Origin: Chryseobacterium sp.
GTDB taxonomy: Bacteria > Bacteroidota > Bacteroidia > Flavobacteriales > Weeksellaceae
Length of the DNA stretch: 64,000 nucleotides
Direction of reading: 5' to 3'
Assembly (NCBI RefSeq): GCF_008831505.1
Contig: NZ_CP044507.1
Location: 2,294,001-2,358,000 of the forward strand
Made by a program: the position numbers and the translations under genes. Each line of letters begins with the position of its first letter. Positions within the stretch are counted from its first letter, which is position 1. Below, piece by piece: positions 1-8,748 of the stretch. Below the pieces are notes generated by a model. The model was given only the letters and a program-made list of their open reading frames with translations. It was not told the DNA's origin and did no database searches.

Positions 1-1512
1 AGTATTTGTCGGTATCGCACCTGTACGGATATCAGCTGAAAGATAATCTGCAATGGTGTAAGGCAATACGAAATAGCCGTCGGCAAGACCCTGCATCAGT
101 GCAGAAGCACCCAACCTGTTTGCTCCGTGGTCGGAGAAGTTGGCTTCACCAATAACAAAACATCCGGGAATGGTGGACTGCAGGTTATAATCTACCCAAA
201 CGCCACCCATGGTATAGTGTACCGCAGGATAAATTTTCATTGGCGTTACGTATGGATTATCTGCTGTAATCTTCTCATACATTACGAAAAGGTTACCGTA
301 TTTTTCCTCAACCCAGGCCTTACCTAAATCATAGATTTGCTGCTCGGTTGGATTGGCAATATTTTTTTCGATAGCGGCTTCCCTACCTTTCTTTGTAATC
401 TCTGTAGAGAAATCCAGGTACACCCCTTCTTTTGTGTCGTTATTTTCAATACCGAAACCGGCATCACATCTTTCCTTGGCAGCTCTGGAAGCCACATCAC
501 GCGGAACCAGGTTACCGAAGGCCGGATATCTTCTTTCCAGATAGTAATCACGGTCTTCTTCTTTAATGTTTTCTGGTCTCAGTTTGCCTTCGCGGATCGC
601 TACGGCATCTTCAATTTTCTTAGGCACCCAGATACGCCCGGAATTCCTAAGTGATTCAGACATCAGTGTCAGTTTAGACTGCTGGGTTCCGTGAACAGGA
701 ATACACGTAGGGTGAATCTGCACATAGCATGGGTTTGCGAAATAGGCTCCTTTCTTATGAATCTTCCAGGCGGCAGATACGTTGGATCCCATCGCGTTGG
801 TCGAAAGGAAATAAACGTTTCCGTAACCTCCGGAAGCAATTACAACTGCGTGTGCAGAATGTCTTTCGATTTCTCCAGTGACCATATTTCTGGCAATGAT
901 ACCTCTGGCTTTTCCGTCTACAAGGACAAGGTCCAGCATTTCGTGACGGTTGTACATCTTGATACGGCCCTTACCAATCTGGCGGCTCATAGCAGAGTAA
1001 GCTCCCAAAAGCAGCTGCTGGCCTGTCTGACCTTTAGCATAGAAAGTACGTTTCACCTGTACACCACCGAAAGATCGGTTGTCCAGCTGGCCACCGTAGT
1101 CGCGCCCGAAAGGAACACCCTGTGCCACGCACTGGTCGATGATGCTGGCAGAGACCTCAGCAAGACGGTAGACATTCGCCTCACGTGCACGGTAATCTCC
1201 CCCTTTAATGGTATCGTAGAAGAGACGGTAAGTTGAGTCACCGTCGCCCTGATAATTCTTAGCCGCGTTAATACCACCCTGTGCAGCAATCGAGTGTGCA
1301 CGTCTCGGTGAATCCTGATAGCAGAATGCCTTTACATTATAACCCTGCTCGGCCAAAGTAGCAGCTGCTGACCCTCCGGCCAGACCTGTTCCTACTACGA
1401 TGATGTCGATCTTGTCGCGGTTGTTGGGCGCTACAAGATTCATGTGATTTTTATGGTTGGTCCACTTTTCGGCTAACGGCCCGTGTGGAATTTTAGAATC
1501 TAATTTGCTCAT
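1..1512 (-). CDS. sdhA: Succinate dehydrogenase/fumarate reductase flavoprotein subunit (partial, C-terminus beyond left edge)
   Basis: FAD-bearing catalytic subunit of respiratory complex II, oxidising succinate to fumarate at the cytoplasmic face of the inner membrane. About 504 codons are visible; the family is usually 640-670 residues, so the C-terminal part lies outside the window. Visible signs are the dinucleotide-binding stretch [10 protein letters not shown] (about residues 41-50), the flavin-linking histidine in [11 protein letters not shown] (His73), and the substrate-side stretch HPTCIPVHG. The ATG at 1512 gives the usual MSKLDSKIP start. It lies 56 bases downstream of sdhC and is almost certainly co-transcribed with it; sdhB would be expected next, off the edge. 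Confidence 0.96.
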   Translation of the reverse strand, partial: MSKLDSKIPHGPLAEKWTNHKNHMNLVAPNNRDKIDIIVVGTGLAGGSAAATLAEQGYNVKAFCYQDSPRRAHSIAAQGGINAAKNYQGDGDSTYRLFYDTIKGGDYRAREANVYRLAEVSASIIDQCVAQGVPFGRDYGGQLDNRSFGGVQVKRTFYAKGQTGQQLLLGAYSAMSRQIGKGRIKMYNRHEMLDLVLVDGKARGIIARNMVTGEIERHSAHAVVIASGGYGNVYFLSTNAMGSNVSAAWKIHKKGAYFANPCYVQIHPTCIPVHGTQQSKLTLMSESLRNSGRIWVPKKIEDAVAIREGKLRPENIKEEDRDYYLERRYPAFGNLVPRDVASRAAKERCDAGFGIENNDTKEGVYLDFSTEITKKGREAAIEKNIANPTEQQIYDLGKAWVEEKYGNLFVMYEKITADNPYVTPMKIYPAVHYTMGGVWVDYNLQSTIPGCFVIGEANFSDHGANRLGASALMQGLADGYFVLPYTIADYLSADIRTGAIPTNT

Positions 1513-1568
1513 TTGTTGAAATTTTAAATTTTGAATTTTAGATAGGTTGTAAACTAAAACTTAAAATC

Positions 1569-2231
1569 TTATTGAGTGATATAATGATATACTGCGATAA
1601 TGATAAAACCGGCCGGGATAAGGATGGAATACCAGTTACCGATTGCTTTAATCATGGGTGTGTACTTTGGATGTCTGGCACCTACCGACTGGAAAGATGA
1701 CTGGAACCCGTGTGCCAGGTGCAGACCCAACAGTATAAAAGCAATAATGTAGAAGATCACTCTTACCGGATTTGCGAAACGTTCGTGCAGTTCGCCCCAA
1801 TATCTCAGATTATCGGCCTCATTACGTTCAATATACTTAAAATTAATCTCATGCCACCAGAAATCGTACATGTGAAGTCCCAGAAATGCCAGTACTACCA
1901 ACCCCGAGATAATCATATTACGAGAAGTCCAGGTGGAATTAGCCGCACCGTTATTTACTGCATATTTTGTAGGTCTGGCATTACGGTTTCTGATCTCCAG
2001 GATAAACCCCATAACGAAATGAAAAATCACCGCAAAACCTAAAACCGGCTGCATAATAAACTGAATCAGTGGGTTGTAACCCATGAAATCTGACGCGGTA
2101 TTGAAAGCATCAGGACCTAAAACGGAAAGAAAATTCACCGTGAGGTGCATAATAAGGAATATGAGCAAGAACATTGCAGACAATGCCATTGCGTACTTCC
2201 TACCGATAGTAGAACTTGTTAATCCTGCCAT
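1569..2231 (-). CDS. sdhC: Succinate dehydrogenase cytochrome b subunit
   Basis: Membrane anchor of complex II of the single-polypeptide, diheme type. The 220 residues carry five hydrophobic segments and well-placed histidines (about residues 29, 71, 120 and 171/174) that in this family ligate two b hemes. It passes electrons from the SdhA/SdhB head to menaquinone. First gene of the sdhC-sdhA unit; a TAnnTTTG promoter box lies about 28 bases before its ATG. Length and histidine pattern match Bacteroidota homologues. Confidence 0.94.
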   Translation of the reverse strand: MAGLTSSTIGRKYAMALSAMFLLIFLIMHLTVNFLSVLGPDAFNTASDFMGYNPLIQFIMQPVLGFAVIFHFVMGFILEIRNRNARPTKYAVNNGAANSTWTSRNMIISGLVVLAFLGLHMYDFWWHEINFKYIERNEADNLRYWGELHERFANPVRVIFYIIAFILLGLHLAHGFQSSFQSVGARHPKYTPMIKAIGNWYSILIPAGFIIIAVYHYITQ

Positions 2232-2258
2232 AATGTATATTTAAAATTTGAAATTTGA

Positions 2259-2266
2259 CAAAGTTA
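2259..2266 (-). promoter_or_regulatory. Bacteroidota -7 box for sdhC
   Basis: TAACTTTG on the minus strand matches TAnnTTTG. It is the likely promoter of the sdh unit. Confidence 0.6.
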
Positions 2267-2338
2267 AAAAAATGTTAAGGTATGGGCGAATGAGAAAAGT
2301 CACCTATATATAGTTTGTAACTGTTCTAAATAGTGCAC

Positions 2339-4099
2339 TTATTTTTCTGAGGGAGCATTCACCTTCAAACTTAATTCAGTAAGCTGTTCTTCTGCAATTG
2401 CACTTGGCGCATCAATCATCACATCTCTTCCGGAGTTATTTTTGGGGAAAGCGATGTAATCACGTATGACTTCATTGCCGTCCAGAATTGCCACCAGCCT
2501 GTCGAATCCGAAAGCCAGACCCGCATGCGGTGGTGCACCGTATTTAAACGCGTTCATCAGGAAACCGAACTGCGCTTCTGCTTCTTCTTTAGTGAAGCCT
2601 AGGAGATCGAACATACGTGACTGCAGCTCTTTATCAAAAATCCTCACCGACCCGCCGCCGATTTCATTACCGTTCAGTACCAAATCATAAGCATTTGCTC
2701 TGGCTTTACCGGGATCGGTTTGCAGCAGGGCAATATCTTCAGGCTTCGGCGAAGTAAAGGGATGGTGCATCGCATGATAGCGCCCGGACTCGTCATCCCA
2801 TTCCAGCAACGGGAAATCCACTACCCAAAGTGGTGCAAATTCTTTCGGATTTCTTAAACCCAGACGGTTACCCAATTCCATCCTAAGCCCGGATAGTTGA
2901 GTTCTTACTTTATTTTCAGTTCCGGACATCAGGAAAATAAGGTCTCCTGCCCTGGCCCCGAATTTTTCTGTAATTTTTCTTAAATCCTCTTCAGCGTAGA
3001 ATTTGTTTACGGAGGAAGTGATGGTACCGTCTGCCTGGAATTTAATCCAAACCATGCCGGAAGCCCCTATTTGAGGACGTTTTACCCAGTCGATAAGTTC
3101 GTCTATCTGCTTACGGGTATAGTCGGCGCAGCCTTCTGCATTAATTCCGACCACAAGCTCCGCCTCATCAAAAATCTTGAAATCCTTACCCTTCATCAGA
3201 TCATTTACCTCAACGAACTTCATCCCAAAGCGAACATCCGGTTTATCGTTACCGTAAGTTTTCATGGCCTCATCGTAGGTCATTCTCGGGAATTTAGCCA
3301 CATCAGTTCCTGTAATGTCCTTCAACAGAGAAGCAGTCATACCTTCAAATATTTCCAGCACATCTTCCTGTTCCACAAAAGCCATTTCGCAGTCGATCTG
3401 GGTAAATTCCGGTTGGCGGTCGGCACGCAGGTCCTCATCGCGGAAGCATTTTACAATCTGGAAATAGCGGTCCATTCCACCAATCATTAACAGCTGCTTG
3501 AAGGTTTGCGGCGACTGTGGCAGGGCATAAAACTGTCCCGGGTTCATGCGGCTGGGTACTATAAAATCCCTTGCACCTTCGGGTGTTGATTTGATAAGTA
3601 CAGGCGTTTCCACCTCAATAAAGTTTTGGTCAGAAAGATAGTTGCGAACCTTTTGCGCCATCTTGTGGCGGAAAATAAGTTTTTCACGCACTGGATTTCG
3701 GCGAATATCCAGGTAGCGGTATTTCATACGGAGTTCCTCGCCGCCATCAGTTTCATCTTCAATGGTAAAAGGCGGAAGTTCCGCTGCATTAAGTACGGTA
3801 AGTTTTTCAACCAATATCTCAACATCACCCGTAGGGATTTTTGGATTTTTGGAAGTTCTCTCAATTACCTTACCTGAAACCTGGATCACAAATTCGCGGC
3901 CCAGTTTTTTCGCATCCTGCAACAACTCTGCAGAAGAGCGGTCCTCATCGAACACCAACTGTGTAATTCCGTAACGGTCACGCAGGTCAATCCATATCAT
4001 GAATCCTTTGTCGCGTATGGTCTGTACCCAACCTGAAAGTGTAACATTTTCATTGAGATTACTAAGCGAAAGTTCGCCGTTGGTGTGCGTTCTGAACAT
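2339..4099 (-). CDS. aspS: Aspartyl-tRNA synthetase
   Basis: Class II enzyme that charges tRNA-Asp. It begins with an OB-fold anticodon-binding domain (about residues 1-105), followed by the catalytic core with the motif 2 stretch [14 protein letters not shown] (near residue 219), a bacterial GAD-type insertion, and motif 3 GLAFGFDRL near the C-terminus. I chose the ATG at 4099 (586 residues), which starts [10 protein letters not shown] as in the family. The reading frame is open up to 4141, but that upstream ATG overlaps a TATCTTTG promoter box at 4139-4146, so the longer start is unlikely. No partner gene is coupled to it. Confidence 0.96.
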   Translation of the reverse strand: MFRTHTNGELSLSNLNENVTLSGWVQTIRDKGFMIWIDLRDRYGITQLVFDEDRSSAELLQDAKKLGREFVIQVSGKVIERTSKNPKIPTGDVEILVEKLTVLNAAELPPFTIEDETDGGEELRMKYRYLDIRRNPVREKLIFRHKMAQKVRNYLSDQNFIEVETPVLIKSTPEGARDFIVPSRMNPGQFYALPQSPQTFKQLLMIGGMDRYFQIVKCFRDEDLRADRQPEFTQIDCEMAFVEQEDVLEIFEGMTASLLKDITGTDVAKFPRMTYDEAMKTYGNDKPDVRFGMKFVEVNDLMKGKDFKIFDEAELVVGINAEGCADYTRKQIDELIDWVKRPQIGASGMVWIKFQADGTITSSVNKFYAEEDLRKITEKFGARAGDLIFLMSGTENKVRTQLSGLRMELGNRLGLRNPKEFAPLWVVDFPLLEWDDESGRYHAMHHPFTSPKPEDIALLQTDPGKARANAYDLVLNGNEIGGGSVRIFDKELQSRMFDLLGFTKEEAEAQFGFLMNAFKYGAPPHAGLAFGFDRLVAILDGNEVIRDYIAFPKNNSGRDVMIDAPSAIAEEQLTELSLKVNAPSEK

Positions 4100-4138
4100 T
4101 TGTAGCTGAAATTTGAAATGGTTTACTGAGAATTTCGG

Positions 4139-4146
4139 CAAAGATA
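4139..4146 (-). promoter_or_regulatory. -7 box for aspS
   Basis: TATCTTTG on the minus strand. It lies over the first codons of the longer possible aspS reading frame and so decides the start in favour of 4099. Confidence 0.6.
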
Positions 4147-4237
4147 GGACATTCAGGGAAAAATCCGCCGACCGGAGATTTAATTAAAATGGTATCTGAC
4201 ACTTCAGAAAAATCAAAGCTGCAAATTGAGTTTAAGT

Positions 4238-4245
4238 TATATTTG
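4238..4245 (+). promoter_or_regulatory. -7 box for the interrupted nuclease gene
   Basis: TATATTTG ends 7 bases before the ATG at 4253. If used, it would give a leader of only about 4 bases. It excludes the TTG at 4226 as start. Confidence 0.45.
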
Positions 4246-4252
4246 TACCTCT

Positions 4253-4744
4253 ATGAAGAAATTGATACCCATTTTATTTTTTACAGCATTTTCTTTTTTA
4301 CTCTTTGCGCAAACCCATTCGGGAAAAATCATTGCCATAAAAGATGGCGACACCGTGGTGATGCTTGTTAAGAATAAGCCGCAAACCATAAGGCTGGCGC
4401 ATATAGATACACCCGAGAAAAAGCAGCCCTAGGGTACCGCCGCAAAGATATTTTTGTCCGAGCGGATCTACGGACGCTAGGTCCAGGCAGTAATTGCCGG
4501 AAAACCTGACCGTAACGGCCGCTGGATTGCAGAAATCTTCAGCCAAAACCAAAACATCAATAAGGAACTAGTACGCAACGGCCTGGCCTGGCATTATAAG
4601 CAATACTCCAAAAATGACAATTACGCTGCCCTGGAACGCATTGCCCGCCAAAAGAAAACCGGGTTAGGGAAGGACCAGGGACCCACAGCTCCGTGGCAGT
4701 GGCGAAAAATGAAAAAAGGAAAGTCTGCTAAAGTGAATTTGTGA
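4253..4744 (+). pseudogene. Thermonuclease-family (SNase) secreted nuclease, interrupted by two in-frame TAG codons
   Basis: A single reading frame of 164 codons begins with a signal peptide ending in LLFAQ and continues as a staphylococcal-nuclease-like domain. It has amber codons at 4430-4432 and 4478-4480 but no frameshift. The parts expected for activity remain: GDTVVM (calcium-site Asp), TIRLAHIDTPE (catalytic Arg, Asp and Glu equivalents) and DRNGRWIAEI (second catalytic Arg equivalent). The first stop sits where relatives have Tyr or Phe (PEKKQP-stop-GTAA); the second follows IYGR. Downstream coding continues well conserved to the TGA at 4742-4744. TAG is an ordinary stop in neighbouring genes (dsbD, accB, rocD), so general recoding is unlikely. 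Either a young pseudogene, a suppressed gene, or sequence error. Confidence 0.8.
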
Positions 4745-4747
4745 CCT

Positions 4748-4779
4748 TTGGCAGAGTTTAAAAAGTTTTCCTAAATTTG
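4748..4779 (+). promoter_or_regulatory. Promoter of bTHX gene (-33 TTG, -7 TAAATTTG)
   Basis: TTG at 4748-4750 and TAAATTTG at 4772-4779 are separated by 21 bases. They lie 24 bases before the bTHX start. Confidence 0.55.
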
Positions 4780-4803
4780 ATCTACACCAAAATTTAAATT
4801 TTT

Positions 4804-5049
4804 ATGGGAAAAGGAGACAAAAAATCCAGACGCGGTAAAATTACCGCCGGCAGCTACGGCAAAAGAAGAAAAAGAAAATCCGGATCTGTAAAAAACATTC
4901 CGGTTAATGTGCTGGATGCGGACGACAGCAAGTCTTCCAAAGTGAAAGTAAGACAGGACGTAGGCTACCCTGCCAATGAATCGGAGAATGCGAATGTGGA
5001 AAATGACCCGCTTCCGAAAGCGACCAAAGACAAAAAAACCGAAGGATAA
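4804..5049 (+). CDS. Small ribosomal subunit protein bTHX with acidic C-terminal tail
   Basis: The N-terminal 26 residues (MGKGDKKSRRGKITAGSYGK and the basic run after it) match Thermus Thx, a short basic peptide that sits in the head of the 30S subunit. The rest, about residues 30-81, is polar, largely acidic and low in complexity, and is not needed for the known fold. Flavobacteriia often carry longer bTHX proteins. A perfect terminator hairpin overlaps the stop codon. Monocistronic. Confidence 0.85.
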   Translation: MGKGDKKSRRGKITAGSYGKRRKRKSGSVKNIPVNVLDADDSKSSKVKVRQDVGYPANESENANVENDPLPKATKDKKTEG

Positions 5050-5063
5050 TCTTCGGTTTTTTA
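5038..5063 (+). terminator. Intrinsic terminator of bTHX gene
   Basis: Seven-base-pair stem ACCGAAG/CTTCGGT followed by a T run. The bTHX stop codon lies in the loop. Confidence 0.85.
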
Positions 5064-5083
5064 TTTGATAATGAGTTCGGTTA

Positions 5084-5689
5084 TCATCTCCCGCCGCCCA
5101 AAATGCTGCCTAAGATTCCACCGAGGCCACCTTGCTGCTGTTGCTTCTCTCCTCCGCCGCCCAGAACACTGCCCAGAATATCGTTCAGGGGGTTTGCCGG
5201 CTCGTTCTGCGCCTGATTCTGCGCGCCTCCCAGAATTCCACCCAGCAAATCCCCAAGACCGCCGCCGGAGTTAATGCCGCTGGACTGCTTTTCTTTGCCA
5301 ATGAAGCCCATAATCAAGGGCGCGATCATGGCCAGGATAGGTCCTATTTTATCTATTGATATTCCCGTATTCTGCGAAAGCTGGTTCTCTACCTGGGATT
5401 TCTGCCCGCCAAAGATATGGTCAAGGATAGAGCCTCCCTCCTGTTGTCTGGCTTCAACCTGTGAAGGATCATCCAGAATGCTTCCATCATGATCTTTGTC
5501 TAACGCATTATTCAGTGCCTCAGCTTCATTAGGATCGTCCTGAGATTTTTTTCTGAGGTAAGAAATTACAAGTGGGGCTGCCACGGCCATCAGGGAAATA
5601 ACCTGATTTTTGCTGATGCCGAATTTATTTTCAGCCTGAGAGGCTACCTGCGTGCCTGCATTTCCGGTAATGAGATCAATTAAATTCAT
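5084..5689 (-). CDS. DUF937 family protein with glycine-rich C-terminal repeats
   Basis: The N-terminal 130 residues resemble the DUF937 family (helical, with a VAAPLVISYLRKK stretch and later APLIMGFIGKE); no reaction is known. The last 60 residues are made of three related Gly/Leu/Ile-rich units (LGDLLGGILGG, LNDILGSVLGG, LGGILGSILGG) separated by Gln/Asn-rich linkers. The ATG at 5689 is preferred because the 15 upstream codons are unlike the family. No signal peptide is visible. It stands alone on the minus strand, convergent with the bTHX gene. Confidence 0.75.
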   Translation of the reverse strand: MNLIDLITGNAGTQVASQAENKFGISKNQVISLMAVAAPLVISYLRKKSQDDPNEAEALNNALDKDHDGSILDDPSQVEARQQEGGSILDHIFGGQKSQVENQLSQNTGISIDKIGPILAMIAPLIMGFIGKEKQSSGINSGGGLGDLLGGILGGAQNQAQNEPANPLNDILGSVLGGGGEKQQQQGGLGGILGSILGGGR

Positions 5690-5766
5690 AGTCTTAATAT
5701 TTATTTGGTGAAAAAATGTAACCAAATTTACCAAAAACTATTCCCGGAACAGCATTGATTACTGAA

Positions 5767-7020
5767 TTATAATTTCTTTAACTGATCATCGGTTAATCCA
5801 TCTTCCTTTTTAAGCCTGATAAATTCCCGGGCGCTACTTTCCATCCATTGCATTGGATCCGGGGACTCACGGCCTTCCAACACAAATTCCAGGATTCCGA
5901 CATTATTATTCATCCAGGGCAACAGATAATAGGATAGGCCACCTTTATACAACTTCCGGGCATGAAATTCAGAACCTGTGGATGTAGCGGCCGCGATCTG
6001 AAAAGCGGCCAGGTAAAAGAAGGGAATGAGCGTGACACTAAATATAGAATAACGGACTATTCTCTCCTTCTTAAAACGGCAGATTCCCAGTCCACAAAGC
6101 AAGGCGATTATAAAGTTAAAAGGCAGAAAGAATATATAGCTGTCCGAAACTCCAAAAATTACCCCGAAAGCAAACACCGGAAGTCCTGACACAACCAGAA
6201 ATACGGGAAGTCGCTTTCTGTCGCGCCAGAGCCGGGAAAAACCTGCAAAAGCAAAGAGAATAAAGAACCAGAAATTATATACCAAATAACCCAGCGCAGA
6301 TGTAAATCCTTTTGCAATTCCTTTAATACTCAGAGAATCCAGTACAGTACCTGCCGAAAAGACCTTTGACACCGGCTGATCAGTTAGCAGCGGAACCGCA
6401 ATCAGCAACAGAACAAAGAAAAGAAACACCGCCAGCGAAACAGTAGCTTTTTTTCTGTATCCTGCATAAAATAAAAGCAGCAGGAGCGCCGGCACCATCA
6501 AAATATTCTGAATATGACTAAAAAGACTGATTCCCAGAAACAGTGAAGCCAGCGAGAGGTCCGCCGGTTTTTCACTGCGGAGAAACCTCAGCGAATACTG
6601 AAGAAAAAGTGCAACCCAAAGAAGGTTGAAGGTATAGATTTCAATGATTTCTGAATTTCTCCAAAACGTAAAACTCAAACCTAAAAGTAGTGTACTGAAT
6701 ATTGCTGACAGGCGGTGGCCCGTAGCTTCAAGGACCGTCCGGTAAAGAATCAGCAGGGCTATACACGAGGAGATGATGACCACAAACCGGCCGATTTCCT
6801 GACTTTCCACAAAAGGCAACAGCCTCTTGAAAAAAACGAGCGTATTGGTAAACAGAAAATGCGCATAGGTTGATGTGGAAAGCACAAAATCTCCTTTTTC
6901 GGTATCCGCTACAAATCCAATACAGTCGCCAAACGGAATTTTGGAGAAACTTCCCGCATAATAGAGCGCAAAGAATCCAAAAAACAGGAAAAAAGGTATG
7001 ACAGTATTTTTTACCGGCAC
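5767..7020 (-). CDS. Multi-pass membrane protein, GT-C/DUF2723-like
   Basis: About 417 residues with some ten hydrophobic segments. The N-terminus has a short first helix, then FGDCIGFVADTEKGDF, where GT-C type glycosyltransferases carry an acidic loop between helices 1 and 2; this and the overall profile resemble the DUF2723 (protein O-mannosyltransferase-like) family. Such enzymes use lipid-linked sugars on the periplasmic side. The assignment is by architecture rather than a diagnostic motif. It ends with a soluble Lys/Glu-rich tail. It follows the DUF2480 gene by 6 bases, so the two are co-transcribed. Confidence 0.6.
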   Translation of the reverse strand: MPVKNTVIPFFLFFGFFALYYAGSFSKIPFGDCIGFVADTEKGDFVLSTSTYAHFLFTNTLVFFKRLLPFVESQEIGRFVVIISSCIALLILYRTVLEATGHRLSAIFSTLLLGLSFTFWRNSEIIEIYTFNLLWVALFLQYSLRFLRSEKPADLSLASLFLGISLFSHIQNILMVPALLLLLFYAGYRKKATVSLAVFLFFVLLLIAVPLLTDQPVSKVFSAGTVLDSLSIKGIAKGFTSALGYLVYNFWFFILFAFAGFSRLWRDRKRLPVFLVVSGLPVFAFGVIFGVSDSYIFFLPFNFIIALLCGLGICRFKKERIVRYSIFSVTLIPFFYLAAFQIAAATSTGSEFHARKLYKGGLSYYLLPWMNNNVGILEFVLEGRESPDPMQWMESSAREFIRLKKEDGLTDDQLKKL

Positions 7021-7026
7021 CCTTTA

Positions 7027-7536
7027 TCAGTTCTTAAAGATCGGGACATTCGAGCAGGCCTCACCAAACATCAGGGATTTCACCAGAGGTTTAAGCTTTT
7101 CTACCAGTTCTATATAGGCATTCTCCGGTATCTGGACATCGGAACATCCTTTCACCAGTACCCTTTTACCCATAAGTTCACTGAAATCATAGGTCTGTAT
7201 CGCATTATGCATAAGCAGAACTTCCAGGTCCCCGCGGCTGCCGTAAACCACTTTGGTGGCTGCCTCGGTAATGCGCGCGGTTAGCAGGAAATAAGCCCAC
7301 AGAGGAACTATAGCATCTGCGGAGTTGTAAATGTAAACAAAGGCATCGCGATACTGTTCTGTATCCAGCGCGGCTACTTTTTCGCGGAAATCTTTTTCCT
7401 TCAGGATAATCCCTTCAAAAAGAAAGGAACTTAGGTCCACGCCAATCCGCTGACCTTTAGGCATAAGTGCCGCGATATCAAAGTTGATAAGGCCACTGTC
7501 GGCCACTTTATTTTTTATCTGAAATTCTTCTGACAT
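7027..7536 (-). CDS. DUF2480 family protein
   Basis: A soluble protein of 169 residues matching the Bacteroidota-specific DUF2480 family (FDIAALMPKGQRIGVDLSSF near the start, CSDVQIPENAY near the end). Function unknown. The start at 7536 (MSEEFQIKNK) is preferred over an in-frame ATG seven codons upstream. It is divergent from lpxB with only 42 bases between starts, and first in a two-gene unit with the membrane protein. Confidence 0.75.
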   Translation of the reverse strand: MSEEFQIKNKVADSGLINFDIAALMPKGQRIGVDLSSFLFEGIILKEKDFREKVAALDTEQYRDAFVYIYNSADAIVPLWAYFLLTARITEAATKVVYGSRGDLEVLLMHNAIQTYDFSELMGKRVLVKGCSDVQIPENAYIELVEKLKPLVKSLMFGEACSNVPIFKN

Positions 7537-7544
7537 TATTATTT

Positions 7545-7552
7545 TATCTTTG
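7545..7552 (+). promoter_or_regulatory. -7 box for lpxB
   Basis: TATCTTTG in the short divergent gap, 26 bases before the lpxB GTG. Confidence 0.55.
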
Positions 7553-7578
7553 AACAAATTTACAATTTTTTACACCAA

Positions 7579-8715
7579 GTGAAGTACTACATCATCGCAG
7601 GAGAAGCCTCCGGAGACCTGCACGCCTCCAACCTCATGAAATCCATCCTGAAGAAGGACCCGGCGGCGGAGTTCCGTTTTTGGGGTGGCGACCTGATGAT
7701 GAAGGTAGCGGGCAAAAAACCGGTTAAGCATTATAAAGATCTCGCTTTTATGGGCTTTCTGGAAGTTGCCAAAAATCTGCGGACGATCTTTAACAACCTC
7801 GCCTTCTGCAAAAAAGACATCAGCCGGTTCAATCCGGATAAACTGATACTTGTGGATTACCCCGGTTTCAATCTCAGGATTGCAGAATTTGCCAAAACTG
7901 CCGGCCATGAGGTTATTTACTATATCTCTCCGCAACTTTGGGCCTGGAAAGAAGGCCGTGTGTCCAAAATAAAAAAGTTTGTGGACGAAATGCTGGTCAT
8001 CCTTCCGTTCGAAAAGGATTTTTATGAAGGCCATGGCATACACGCGCATTTCGTAGGCCATCCTCTGCTGGATGCGCTCTCGGATCTTCCATCCCTCGAT
8101 TCACTGCAGTTTCGTAAGGAAAACAACCTGGACCAAAGAGAAATTATTGCTCTATTGCCGGGTTCGCGTGAGCAGGAGGTCACTAAAATGCTCAGTATCA
8201 TGCTTTCCGTACGGCCACATTTCACTGAGTATCAATTTGTAATCGCAGGCGCACCCAGTTTGCCGAAAACTTTTTATGAAAAATTCACAGATGAAGATGT
8301 TCATTTCGTCTCCAATCAAACTTACAGCCTGCTTCGCTGCGCACGTGCAGCACTTGTAACATCGGGAACCGCCACGCTGGAGACAGCACTGCTGAATGTT
8401 CCTGAAGTAGTTTGCTACCGCAGCTCCCGGATTTCCTACGAGATCGGAAAGCGTGTTGTGAAAAACATCAAATATATTTCCCTGGTAAATTTAGTAATGG
8501 ATCGCCCTGTGGTAAAGGAATTGATCCAGCAAGACCTTAACACCGGGAACCTGGTTGATGAGTTAAAGAAAATTCTGGATGGCGAAGCGCGCGAAAAAAT
8601 GCTCAGCGAATATTCGGAACTCAGAAAAAAACTTGGCGGTGAAGGTGCCAGTGATCATGCTGCTGAGATAATTACAGGTAAGCATAAGGTGCTTCACCCA
8701 TCTGCGGAAAAATAA
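7579..8715 (+). CDS. lpxB: Lipid-A-disaccharide synthase
   Basis: Joins UDP-diacylglucosamine and lipid X to give the lipid A disaccharide, at the cytoplasmic face of the inner membrane. The 378 residues begin MKYYIIAGEASGDLHASNL, the family start, from a GTG codon; no in-frame ATG fits better. The GT-B features LLPGSREQEV and SGTATLETALLNVPEVV are present. The comEC gene follows 33 bases later and probably shares the transcript. Confidence 0.95.
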   Translation: MKYYIIAGEASGDLHASNLMKSILKKDPAAEFRFWGGDLMMKVAGKKPVKHYKDLAFMGFLEVAKNLRTIFNNLAFCKKDISRFNPDKLILVDYPGFNLRIAEFAKTAGHEVIYYISPQLWAWKEGRVSKIKKFVDEMLVILPFEKDFYEGHGIHAHFVGHPLLDALSDLPSLDSLQFRKENNLDQREIIALLPGSREQEVTKMLSIMLSVRPHFTEYQFVIAGAPSLPKTFYEKFTDEDVHFVSNQTYSLLRCARAALVTSGTATLETALLNVPEVVCYRSSRISYEIGKRVVKNIKYISLVNLVMDRPVVKELIQQDLNTGNLVDELKKILDGEAREKMLSEYSELRKKLGGEGASDHAAEIITGKHKVLHPSAEK

Positions 8716-8748
8716 AATTCGCTACATTTATAGGTAAATCCTATCCCG

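Noticed and set aside
691-1236. 181-codon open frame on the plus strand within sdhA
   Set aside because: Antisense to the flavoprotein gene and without any protein-like motif.
4226-4744. Genome-wide reassignment of TAG as sense, suggested by the nuclease gene
   Set aside because: Several intact genes in the window end in TAG at the expected family length (dsbD, accB, rocD, the alpha/beta hydrolase).
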